Shown piece after piece: positions 11,801 to 22,900 of a stretch of DNA of 64,000 nucleotides. This stretch comes from Balanoglossus misakiensis. Lineage: Eukaryota; Hemichordata. The notes beneath the pieces were generated by a model. The model was not told the DNA's origin. It saw only the letters and a list, made by a program, of their open reading frames with translations, and ran no database searches. Location: the NCBI GenBank assembly GCA_040954595.2, contig CM082577.2:8432001-8496000 (forward strand). The letters are read 5' to 3'. Position numbers and translations under genes: made by a program. Each line of letters begins with the position of its first letter. Position 1 is the first letter of the stretch.

Positions 11801-14800
11801 GTGCTTCTCGGTAGTCGACGTAAATGAATTAAACTGAAGTGAGGTCGGTTCTGGCGCACTTAGTTTCTCATAGTGATGCTGCTCTCCCCAGAACGGCAAT
11901 CATTTCTAATGGAGTAGAATTTACTCAGTGTACCTTTTCTTCTCATGTGAAATTTATTACTTCGCAGGAGAAATGCTGCAGCCCAGAAACATTGCCAGGA
12001 TGGTCGTCACTTTCAATGAGTTTCCTGTGCCCATAGGGTAGCCTAGGTAACAATGTAGGGGGCCAGTTTAAAGGATGTTGTAGTTCTATTTATTGGATAT
12101 CAGTTTGACTCCTGTTTGACCCAGTATGACCCCTGTTGTATGACCCCTGTTTGACCTTACATCTTGAGGTTTTTGTGCATGTGCCATTTTTTTCACCATT
12201 TTAGTGTCAGAATGTCCGTGCTAGTTGTCTTGCTTATTCTGGATTATTCAGCACAACGACACTTGTAAAAGGACATCATTTTTCCCAGGGTGTGAGGTCA
12301 AACAAAGGTCATCAGTCATGAAACTGACTTTAGTCAACAATCCAGGGAAAATGGAAGACAGGTTTTAAAAGAAAGTCCAGCAAAAGTTCTAAATTTATTA
12401 CATTTTTTGTGAGATTATTCAGTTTTTCTGTGGTTGCAAATTGCACGTTTGATTTATAGTGTGGATGTAACATCATTCAGGCTTTTGTTGGCGAGCTTAA
12501 TCCGATCTGCACCTGGTGTTTCAAAATGCTTCAGGGGGTGAACCAGGAAACTATACAGTTGAAACAAATTCTCAAATGATAAAGCTTGTGGTTTATGTCA
12601 CTCTTATATTTTTTCCAAACACCTTCAGATGGGGATTACAGTGTAAAGTAAACCAATTAAAATTTTAAATCAAAATGTATAGAGCCAGACCACTCGTTTC
12701 GCATTATCAATTAATTATTTATTGATTCATTTATCCTTCTTAATAACTGAACATGTAAAGTGCGTACATCTTTTGTTCTGTTACAAAAAAAAGACAAGTT
12801 ATTATTTTAGGTTATTGCAAGCCTATTCTTCACGGTGCTGCTATAGCTATTCATCAGGATTTATTGTTCAGAAATTTGAGAGGCAAAGTGATGATGTAAG
12901 CTGGTGGTGGAATGACAGTGTCATTGTGAGTTCACTTGTCTGCATAACATTGATGGATTTGTTGAAACATGTCTTTCTCCGAAAGTGAAAGTATCTGGGG
13001 GCGTGAATGAGTGATGTATGTTAAAATACAACCTGGATTCGTTATAGGAGCGGGAGTCTGCCCACAGATGTTATTAATTCCAGCTGAACAAAATAACACC
13101 TGAAGTGACTTTAAAGACCGTTGAAGTCAGCCATTTTTTTGAAGAGCAAAAATTGTCGACAAGATTTGACCTATGTGAAATGACCTCATTCTCAAACTTA
13201 AATATGGCTCGTATATAATTCTACCAGTACATTCAGTGAGTTTAAAAAATAAAGAATGGCATCACATCTTTACCACATATATTCAATCCTGGCTTGATAT
13301 GTGAAGAAGAACTTGTTAGCTTGTAGCAAACCTACAATGTAATGGAATTAAATGGTTACATGTGATTTTCTAATGGGCTAGGTCACAGGGTCACGTTTTT
13401 AAATTATTTTTTTTTTCAACGTGCAGGAGTTGACATGGAAATCAATATAGAATCTTCTGGCATGACCTTACATTGTAATTTTCTTTAACGGTTCAGTGAA
13501 CATCGAGGAACATTGGGTCTAAGAACACCTTTCATAGCCACGGTTACTTGAAACATTTAGGTTACCACTGTGTACTCCCTGACACCATTCTGTGTGAGTC
13601 AAACACATACAGCCAGAATGAGGTCACAATCGCACTGTGCAGAGATGTCAGGTCACGAGAGGTTAGGCAATGAATGGTCGCATGGTTCGCCATGTGATTG
13701 TGATGTCATGTATGTACTAGGTGGTGGTAATACATGGTGTGATTAGAAGACTTGTGACTGTGACGTTCCGGGTAATAATTGATGAGGCCATGACTCACAA
13801 TGTATATTTAAACAAGAATGTACGGTAGTATAAATCCCTAACTTATTATATTATCAAGCATATTTCAAACGTAGATGTTTCAGAGAGGCTATACGTTTAT
13901 TTTAAGCAAAAGCGGCTATCAGCCCAGCATTTTGTATATAAACCCAAGCTATTTATATAAAAAGCCCCGGAAGTAAAAGTACGCATATGAATAAATTACT
14001 GTATGTTTGTCAACAATGTTGTTTTTGCTTTGAGACTTGGCAGTACGCCAAGCATTGAACCAGTCAAACTCTGGGTAAAATCCTTTGCTGTTCCCCTCAA
14101 CAAGTATGACAATAAAACATCGAGCTGCAGCTGCCTTTGCGTCCCCATAACCTCATTTGACACATGGCCGAAATTCCACATGGACCATTAAATTCACAAT
14201 TGCATCGCACACTGTAAACATATCACTTCTGACCCATAAGGTTATAATGTGCATGAACTAGCAATATGTCGCTTAGGAAATAGAAATTTAGAACGGTTGA
14301 TTAAAAAGTGATCGCTGAACTGATTCCAGATAGAGCTGCATGCAGACACCAGAAAGATTGTATCATAGTCCTTGGAGGGTCTGTGATTTTACAATCCATC
14401 ACTCACAATCATGATGCGGTTGCTATGATAAAGGGCTGTTGATCTCTGTTTACCGTAATTGCATGTCAACAGAATTTTCCTGTTAGTCTTGGCGTCAAGT
14501 GAGCTATAATCAGCCCTCCCCCCCCCCAATGGTACAACTGCGTACCAAAGCTAGTTACAGCCATGCAGCCCTGTTTCCAATGAACCGATCGTCTTAGAAG
14601 ACCAATGCAACGACTCGACATTTCTGCATAAGTCAACGAACTTTCAGAAGGTCAGGTTGTCACTGGTATAGTGTTTATAGACGTATTTCTTCATGACTGC
14701 GGACTTTGATAACGTCAAGAATTGACACGACATGCTCTGACTGATAGTGTACATGTAAAGCATATTATCTGCATGTAGTTTTATTTCATTCATATAAATG

Positions 14801-17800
14801 GGATTTTAATTTAGTATTAAGTAAAATTATATCTCATTTCTGGAAGCTGAAGATGCATTATAAATCCCTAGAATTAGCTTGATCAGATAAACACTAATGT
14901 GTCCAAATTATAACAGGTTTTAATTAACATTAGGAAGGCCATTATCACACACTAATTAAATTGGTGTCTGGTTTTGACATTGTTGAGATGAAACCTAAAG
15001 AGGTGTTAATCATGCGTGGCATAATAATTAAGATTAAAAAAAGATCTGGTGAGTTTTCGATACCTCTGATGAATAACTTAATTCATCAGTTGAAATTGAC
15101 AGATCAATTTTATCAAGCGTTTTTCCCCCTCATTTCAGCGGAAAATAGCTGCTGGATTTGCCTGATAGCAGCCATTATCAGGCACCCGGCGTCTACATTT
15201 GTACCATAAACTCATTTTGTCTCCATCTCAGCGCACTAACAGTATCAAAGAGTGTGGCGTGAAAGCACTGTATCATTTACACACACCCAATTGTCCATTA
15301 AAGAAACACAATTGACAAGTAAATGGGATTTTACCCTGAATTATTGTTTTTAGGCTAGAAATTGAAACGAGAAGAAATATACCTCAGTGTTAATGTGTAA
15401 TGGATATTATCTTGAATTGAACCCTTCTTTAATGACCTTTTTCCAGCTATTAGTACATGTACTGAATATACATGTATATGGATATGTGTGCATTCACATG
15501 TATTGTCCGATAGATAATTAATTCATTTTACCGGGGGTAGCTGTTGATTCGCACTGTCCACTGTCCATTTCTGACAAAAGCTAATATTAGCTCCAATCCG
15601 ACCAGGTAGATGACTCAAACATTGGAAAGAAAGAATTGCGAGACATTTTGATTAATTATATACATTACCCAGAAGTCTGATGTTAATACATTTAGAATTT
15701 TTAGTCATTATTGCAGGTGGTTAGGTTCACAGAACCCCCCCCCCCACCCTTTCCCAGCCTGTGTAGTAAATATTCAGTATGGATATTTTGATATTTTATA
15801 CACAGCCAGATATAAGGATGTGTATAATACTGTATAAAACCGGGACATTTTCATGACAGGAAATTTTTGACAATATCGAAAAGAGGAAACTGTTACGCGA
15901 AGTTTAATTTTCGCATTCTCGTATTTCACGAACTCCATCATTCTGAAAAACATTTTACACAACTTTATGTGTTTGCTCTTTTTTTGGCTGCGTGTTACAG
16001 TATATGTACAGGACACAATTTGCTGTGTATCCTGGTATGTCAAGAATTGATGGTGTATAGTTGCCAGGAGCTGGACAAACTCGTTTTGAGATCTACCAAT
16101 TTTTGACAATAGCCTGTATCCTGTTTGTGCGATCAATAACTTCCTGGAGTTGAGGATAAGTTTCAGTGTTGGTGCAGCTCAGTTCTCCTGAACTAGATAA
16201 AAAAAAATGCCGTACTGGTTGAGTACACATGTCCGGCATTCCAGGCTGTGTCACTTTGTATAAAGGTCAATATAATTGCGTACACAACCCAGAAACGTTC
16301 CTAATTTCCCTTTCACTATTGAAGTGTCAAACCACAGATTTATGTGTCTGCTTCTTTTAAAACCCTGAAGCATATATGCAGGCCCAGTGAGGGGGTTGTG
16401 TAACCGTCTTTGAAACTCCATGACTGTGCTCTGTTGAAGGGTATACTGTAAAACGGGTTATCTTCGCGAGTAATAAATTTTCGCGAAATACGCGAGAGCC
16501 AAAAAAGCGTGAAAATAAAAAGTCGCGTAAAATGTTTTTCGGAGATACAATGCAGTAAATGAAATAAGATAATTAATACTTGCGTAACAGTTGCCTCTTT
16601 TGATATTGCGAAATTTTCCTGTCGCGAAAATTTCCCGTTTTACAGTATAAACATGAACCTTAAAGCTCCATAATAGCTACGACTTTTTTACATGATTTTC
16701 ATGATTTTTACTTTCAAACAATAGATTGATCCATTGAAGTAAGCTTACTGATAGGACACTACTCAAACATATTATCAATCTCTGATTGTGGCTGTGTGTG
16801 TCAATATGAACAAGTCAAATAATAAACGGGTGATGCACCTGTTAATTCAGTCTCCTCTTGCAGGAGTACACAACTATTGTGGTATGCACAATAAATGCAT
16901 ATTACAATTTCAAGATGGTGTTGTAGTCCATCAGTTAAGGATAAAGAGGAGATTGAAAAGTATTTTATTGTTAAAAATATAGGAAAATTGACAGCTCATG
17001 GCCTTTAATGATAAGTTTCCAGGTCAACGCAAGCTAAGGCAGACAGTAGCAATTTAGTGAGTAAATTGTATATTGGCTTTAGCACAGATTGAAACTCAAG
17101 GTTATCAGAGACATAGTGGATCATATGAAGGGTATGGCTGTACCTAATACTATTTAAGGGGCTTAACTGGACTTGTCTTTTTTCATGGCCAGCAGGGAAT
17201 CTGCTCAAGTGCCAGCAGCATCAGATTAGATTATTTGCCGTTTTGACGGCCAAATAATACGTTTATGAATAAATAATCATGCATCATTGTCAATTTGTAT
17301 TACCCAGAAAGCTTTCGTTTGGAATAATGATTTATAGCAGCATGGCTTGTCTGTGGACACTCAGTATAGTGACATTGAGTTTAACTATGTATTAAGCCAT
17401 ACATTCCATAGTAGATCCTACTTAGACTTTAATGGTGAACTTCTTCATGGTTACTGCTTTTAGGGCAGTGACCTGTACTGCTTGCAATACATGCATGTAG
17501 GGTTTCCATTGCATGTGTATAATCCAAGATGGGAAATAGCTAGGTATGACCTTTACATCTTTTTTATCGGAATGAAGAATCCTATACAAGTCAACTACAG
17601 AACTAAAATGTATGTTTTTATTTGGCTTATATATATACACATATATACTTTGATTTACTGGCTGCCACTAGCTCTCATGAAAGATGGGGGCCCGTTGTTG
17701 TCTTTTTACGTGCTGCTACTAAGAGAACCAGTGGTTGTCATGACAACATTTATATGTTACTTTGAGGGATTGCCTTGTGTGTATCATTTAAAACAGTGCC

Positions 17801-19639
17801 TTGAGGACTATAGCAGAGAGATGAAAACTGATGCAGGCCTATAACAACCTCAGCAGCATTCTTTGTGGCCATAAAACACAAGAATTGTTTGATGCAGGTG
17901 CTTTTAACTGTGGCAATCAGTACTCCCTGACGAGAACTGGCAAAGACAGATAGCATGCTGTTGGCAATTTAGGCATATACATTGTGAAACTGATTAGAGT
18001 TTCTTTTGCCATTTTATTTCTTTGAGAAATACGAGCGACGGAAGGACTTCACTTTCTCCTGAATGTACTCTAATCTCGGGAAATCTCTAGGTTGTTTCTG
18101 GCATTTTGCTGACCTGAAAAATATTGAGAGTGAAGGAAAGAAGTCAAGCAGATGAATATGACTTAACAAAGAAGTGAATTGATTCCTCTAAAAGAGGAAT
18201 TGATTTTGAAAAAAGGAGTCGCGCGTGTGTCTTTTAGCTTTTGGCTTTGGTGGTGAATTTTTGGCAAAAGTCAAACAAAAAATTCCAGTTTGTTCAAAAT
18301 ATAGATCAGCCAGCTGATGAAATGCAGATTGTCAGTTTGAATATCAGGATTACAACCATCAAAGGTTTTATTGAATTCTACAGTACAGATATGTAATGTG
18401 ATACTGAACACCTGTTGTTTTGGTTTCTTTTTCAGAGAAATACCCGCAGATCAAACAGTTGATGGGTCATGATGTCAGGATCGCGTACTATGTTGCGTTG
18501 ATGATCGCCCTCCAGCTGCTGGCCTGTTACATGGTGCAGTCGTTGTCGTGGGGCTTGATCATCCTCTGCGCGTACGTTGTCGGGGGAACTCTCAGCAAGT
18601 GCATGCAGGCGGCCATGCACGAGATCTCGCACAACCTGGCGTTCGGCCACAAGTACCCCAACTGGAACCGGGCGCTGGGGATCACCGGGAACCTGATCAT
18701 CGGCGTGCCGGCGTTCATCTCCTTCAAGAAGTACCACACGGAGCACCACCGCTACTTGGCCATGGACGAGCTGGACCCGGACGTGCCGTCCAAGCTCGAG
18801 TGCAAACTCTTCCACAACACTTTCACCAAGGCGATATTTGTCATGTTACTCCCGTTCACGTACTCGCTGCGGCCGTTCATTCGGCGGCCGCGTCCGATCT
18901 CCATCTACGAAGTCTACAACGCGTTGGCCGCCGTCGCCTTCGACCTGATGATCTTCTACGTGTTCGGCTTCAAGTCGCTGGCCTACGTCCTCATCGGCAC
19001 GGTGCTCGGAGCCGGAATACATCCCCTGGGCGCCCACGCCATCGCCGAACACTATCTTTTCCAGGAAGGCTATGAAACGTACTCGTACTATGGACCTCTG
19101 AATTTGATCACGTTCAACCTCGGCTATCACTGGGAACACCACGACTTTCCAAACATCCCCTACACTAGGCTTCCAAAGGTAAGACTTATATACATGGCAA
19201 ATATGTTTTTTTCTGAAAGAGTGACCTCAAAGCTACCAAACTATGTAGAAATCAGCTGGACCGGATTTCCCCTTTAAGTGAATACAAATGTTTAATTTCA
19301 AACTGCATGTGTAAAAATTCCTACCCTTCTTGCAAATTCAGTCAGCGTTCCATAAAGAGGGCAAAGGTCATCCAAGTAATCCAAGTTCAATACTCAACGT
19401 ACACGCAATGGTATGCCGAAATATGCAGTTTATTAATATTTCACACAGTAAACATTCTCTCTTCTGTGTCTCGTTCCTAGTTGAAGAAGATCGCACCTGA
19501 GTACTACGAGAACTTGCCCTACCACACGTCGTGGCCCAAAGTCATCTTCGATTTCATCTTCGACACGGACCTGGGTCCCTACGCACGCTACAAGCGCCCT
19601 CGCGGCAACGTGGATCCCGACAAGTACAAAGACGACTAA
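8883..19639 (+). CDS. DEGS1: Sphingolipid delta(4)-desaturase DES1
   Basis: Introduces the 4,5-trans double bond into dihydroceramide to give ceramide. It is a membrane-bound di-iron enzyme of the ER. Coding exons are 8883-8964, 18436-19178 and 19481-19639; phases close to 327 codons plus TAA, against about 323 in vertebrates. The start [20 protein letters not shown] matches the family N-terminus, and its ATG has A at -3 and G at +4. Three histidine boxes lie where the family has them: HEISH (89-93), HTEHH (128-132) and HWEHH (259-263, followed by DFPNIP). Hydrophobic membrane segments surround residues 43-80 and 105-125 and continue in the C-terminal half. The large middle exon matches the three-exon layout I recall for vertebrate DEGS1. 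Exon 2 is much richer in G+C than the DNA around it, which opens long antisense frames. Whether it also has C4-hydroxylase activity (DEGS2 type) cannot be told from the sequence. Confidence 0.96.
9601..11064 (+). mobile_element. Interspersed element, copy A (hairpin-headed, DR1-bearing family)
   Basis: Begins with a perfect 12-bp hairpin (CGGGCCCAAGCC, 6-nt loop, GGCTTGGGCCCG) followed by TATTGGTTTCGTTGGAGTTT. It ends GCTTGGGCCC, then ACAATGCTGCTTGCAGCTTT and AATT. The 3' GCTTGGGCCC is complementary to the 5' hairpin arm, so the element has subterminal inverted repeats plus a small 3' hairpin (GCTGC-TT-GCAGC). The interior has imperfect direct repeats with TGACCTTTGACCT at 10240, 10387, 10659 and 10896. 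Copies of the GGCGGCCATATTGGATTTT block are spaced through the 5' half. No protein is encoded. The anatomy resembles non-autonomous Helentron/Helitron-type elements, but this is inference. Confidence 0.7.
11121..11252. repeat. Tandem duplication, two ~66-bp units
   Basis: GCGCCC..AGAG.GTCCGAAAGGGGCGTGGC.CTTGGAA.TTTATTGACAGCTTGTTGCC is present at 11121-11185 and again at 11187-11252 with a few substitutions. A perfect TGACCTTTGACCT follows at 11395-11407, outside the element. Confidence 0.85.
15828..16003 (-). mobile_element. Tc1/mariner-like MITE, copy 1 (decayed)
   Basis: TACTGTATAAAACCGGGACA...GACAGGAAATTTTTGACAAT...GAGGAAACTGTTACGCGAAG is the reverse complement of the right half of the MITE at 16442-16649. 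The far end, TTTTTTTGGCTG..GTTACAGTA, matches the other half after an internal deletion. Open frames here on both strands are not genes. Confidence 0.75.
16442..16649 (+). mobile_element. Tc1/mariner-like MITE, copy 2 (intact ends)
   Basis: Perfect terminal inverted repeats TATACTGTAAAACGGG and CCCGTTTTACAGTATA bound a 208-bp element. If the outer TA is the target duplication, the TIR is TACTGTAAAACGGG, which fits Tc1/mariner-type integration (inferred). The interior is rich in TCGCG and CGCGA words and has no transposase. Confidence 0.85.
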
Positions 19640-19774
19640 GAAGAGAAGACGATCGATCCCACCACAGAGAATGTTTCCAGCCAGTCCTTCGCACACATCA
19701 CTATAGTCACTGACAGATTATATTGCAAACATGTTTCCACTCCCCCCCCCTCTAATGATGATTGACTGAAATAC

Positions 19775-19988
19775 TACTGTAAAACACTTTATTTTCGCGA
19801 GCAATAAATTTTCACGAAATACGCAAGAGCCAAAGTAGCGTGAAAATAAAAAGTCACGTAATTTTTTTTTAAGATAACGATCGATGCAGTAAATGAAATA
19901 AGAGAACGCGAAAATTAATATTCGCGAAACAGTGGCCTCTCTCGATATTGAAAATTTCAACTCGCGAAAATAAATCGGTTTTATAGTA
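19775..19988 (+). mobile_element. Tc1/mariner-like MITE, copy 3
   Basis: TACTGTAAAACACTTTATTT at the left and GGTTTTATAGTA at the right are the ends. The interior matches the copy at 16442-16649 in the same orientation (TCGCGAGCAATAAATTTTCA; AAATACGCAAGAGCCAAA; AATAAAAAGTCACG). It lies 135 bp after the DEGS1 stop codon and supplies AATAAA hexamers at 19803 and 19969. Confidence 0.8.
19803..19808 (+). promoter_or_regulatory. Candidate DEGS1 poly(A) signal
   Basis: This is the first AATAAA downstream of the DEGS1 stop (164 nt). It sits inside MITE copy 3. A second hexamer in the same MITE is at 19969-19974. Which one is used cannot be decided from the sequence. Confidence 0.4.
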
Positions 19989-22900
19989 TTTGTCCATGTA
20001 TTAAGGAACCACTGAAGATTTAATTAACCAGAACAGTGGCTTATGATGTCTGGTGAATGAAGCAGTACACAAGCCTGAATCTCCACCACTACGTTGTTAG
20101 TCTACGCAAATACACTAAAGACACTGAATTGTACATCACACACTTCCTGACAAAACAACTCAAATTTTGTTAAAAACTGCCAGTTTTATCAAGCTTGGCA
20201 AATTCCTAGACGTTTAGGTGCTTTATGCCAACAATGTCTGATATCTGAAGTCACCATTTTTTTTTCCAGTATGTGAAGAAGAAAAATTATGAGGCACACC
20301 AATTGTGAGAATTTAATGTATGCGGTTTGACAATTTTGAATCATCAGCCAATCTTGCATATAATCAGTATTAAGAGAGAAATTTAAGAACAGAAATTTAA
20401 GAACAAACTAATCCTATACTTTTATTTTATCAAGAAAAAAGTTGGACAAACATACAAATTTCACAATGGATATAGCCAATCACAGACTTTCACTTGTGTG
20501 ACTATCAAGAATGGGCATATGTAAATGGGGGGGGGGGGGGGGGGGGGGGTGACTGTATTCTGACTTGGGGTGAAAAAAGGGGATAGGTTACAACTACAAT
20601 CAGATTTTTATTACATGTATAAAAAAACAGATTATCTGACATACTACGCATGAATAACAGTACATGCAAAACTACACAATCAATGTGAAAATCTTGATTA
20701 TGTTTTTTTTACTAAGCGATGAGAATCTGCTGAATTGACTAAACTACAGTATATGAAAGGAACCCACTGTTATATGTAGACATTTTTAGTCTTGAAACAT
20801 TTAATGTGGTAAATTAATGTAGAAAAATATTTTTTTACATTTTGCAACTGAGACTGATGCGCAATGTAAGTGATCACTTCCTTGGTACAAACCAAACCAA
20901 ACCAACGAACTATCAGGGTCTTGTTTGACCCACACAGATTTTCCATGACGAGTTTTGCATCACTTTCATTTCTTGTGATGTGCAGCTTTCTGCCAGATAG
21001 AGACACCTTGGGGCAAATTATCTGAGTCTGAGACTTTTATATTTTCTGCTAAATAGCTGTTGTGCAGTCACTTTGTGAAGTGCACGGAATTTCACGAAAA
21101 AAAAATTCACACAGTCTCAGACAACTCACATTTGCTTAGAAACCCAAAGATTGAACACAGAATGCATCTCAAGGCTATAATTAGCCTGCTTGGAACATTT
21201 CTGCTTTCATGCTATTTACCAGGTACATCATACCAAATTATGAACGTGACATATTTTCACCTGACCACCGTTATTATGTTCTGAAACTCTTCCAAGTGTA
21301 TGTATCATTTTGAGAAATTATTCCTATAAGGGATAGCTTATTTTTTTAAAAACATGTAAGCTAAACTTTTCTCCCTACTTCTCCCGATAGCCTTAATCGT
21401 CAAGTTGACCCTAATTGGTCAGGTTTCATGCAAATATCACACCAAGTACGTTGATAACCAATCAGATTTCACCTTACAAACTGCTCATCATCCCACTTCA
21501 ACATCACCCAACTATCTCTTCCTCTTTTACACACATATATCACATCCAGTTTTAGCATAAACCTAATTTTATGAAACTCTGGTATTTTTAAACTCCTATC
21601 CCTTGTAGAATTTTAGTTTTCGTTCTACTGAGTATTGATTTAAATTGAAAAAAAGGAAAAATATACTAAAAATAAAACAATAGTAATATATGATGTAGAA
21701 ATAGATTTATAGAAATACATTTATCGTTACTATGGAAATTTCACATTTATATTTGTGTAGTTTTATTGCAACTCAATCATGTTTGTTTTGAGGCCATTTG
21801 GTATTGTGTAATATAATGGAAATTACGTGTATGTCAATACACAATTTTAGTGTAGCGTACATAGTGTATATGTCAATCCTGGCTGTATATGTAATGTCGG
21901 CTAACCTTTGCAGTATATTGTAATTTTTCATTTCTTTGTTGTAACAAAGTACACCGCAGTAAGTGATTGAGGTACTTCCTGTCAAAGGCTGTAACTTGGA
22001 TGGCATATTGATATATCCTCAGGCGTATCTTATTTTTTTTTGTTTAATAATTAGGCCGTAAATCATACTGACATATTGTGATGTAGGTCTTCTCTCCTCC
22101 GTTGTCATGTTTGGTTTATAATGTAATTATCTAAAAAACAGCGAAAAAACATAGACGTTTGCATATGTATATCACTGTAGTTGCCACACACAGTGAATGC
22201 TTAGAAGCCCCACCTGTGGGGTTGTTTCATATTTTTTTTGGAACAAAAGGCACTTGATATCCTGTCTCTAAAGGTCAGGTCTATCTATAATGGCCTAATC
22301 AGTGGACGAATCAAAGTCTGTATCTCCCAATGCCATCTTGATGAAATCACACCCACAGGGGCAAGTTAGATACACAACTGTTTTTTTGGGTGTGTGTGAA
22401 GGTCTGAAAATTTTGTGGATTTGCTACAAAAGATGAGACTAGAATTATCCATAAAAACACAAAATGTTATCTGACACCGGCTCACTATATGCAGCCCACA
22501 ACAACAGAAAAAAGTACTACCTGAAATTTTCTTAGCTCAGCACAAAGTAAAATGTAGAAGTGCCTCAAATTTTACATGGTGCTTTTTTGTGTGGGTGATA
22601 GTGATATTAATGATCGGTTGTTGGGATTTCAGGCTTTGAGCTTTCAATTCCATGAGAAGAATCAATCTCATTATTAATAGATTTCCCTGGAGATGTTGGT
22701 CTATCATCCATCATTAACGAAGTCAGAGGTTTCTCTCCATAATGTCTCCTTCATATACCTCTTTGTTCACAGTATATGATGCCTGTCCTGTTTCCACACA
22801 CGTATGTTGGCAGCTACTATATATTGTCATCCACTGCCAGGCGCTTTATACATTGATTTTCCTGTAGACAGGGGGTGCTAATCTCTACCGACAGGGGGTG

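Larger units (their letters stand above)
8965..18435 (+). other. DEGS1 intron 1 (9.5 kb, repeat-rich)
   Basis: Bounded by donor GTAAGG and acceptor TTTTTCAG. It contains an interspersed element (9601-11064), a tandem duplication (11121-11252), two MITE copies (15828-16003 and 16442-16649) and poly-C runs near 14517 and 15737. No coding exon or RNA gene is recognised in the rest. The open frames at 9570-9815, 14961-15209 and 17482-17844 have no recognisable product. Confidence 0.85.

Noticed and set aside
15774-16136. 120-codon minus-strand frame
   Set aside because: Most of it lies in the decayed MITE at 15828-16003.
17482-17844. 120-codon plus-strand frame in DEGS1 intron 1
   Set aside because: Hydrophobic but without a recognisable domain. 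It lies inside the intron and has no splice-consistent partner.
18432-19142. Long antisense open frames (127 and 98 codons) opposite DEGS1 exon 2
   Set aside because: They are shadows of the GC-rich coding exon, with Arg/Val/Asp-rich composition and no domain or splice support.
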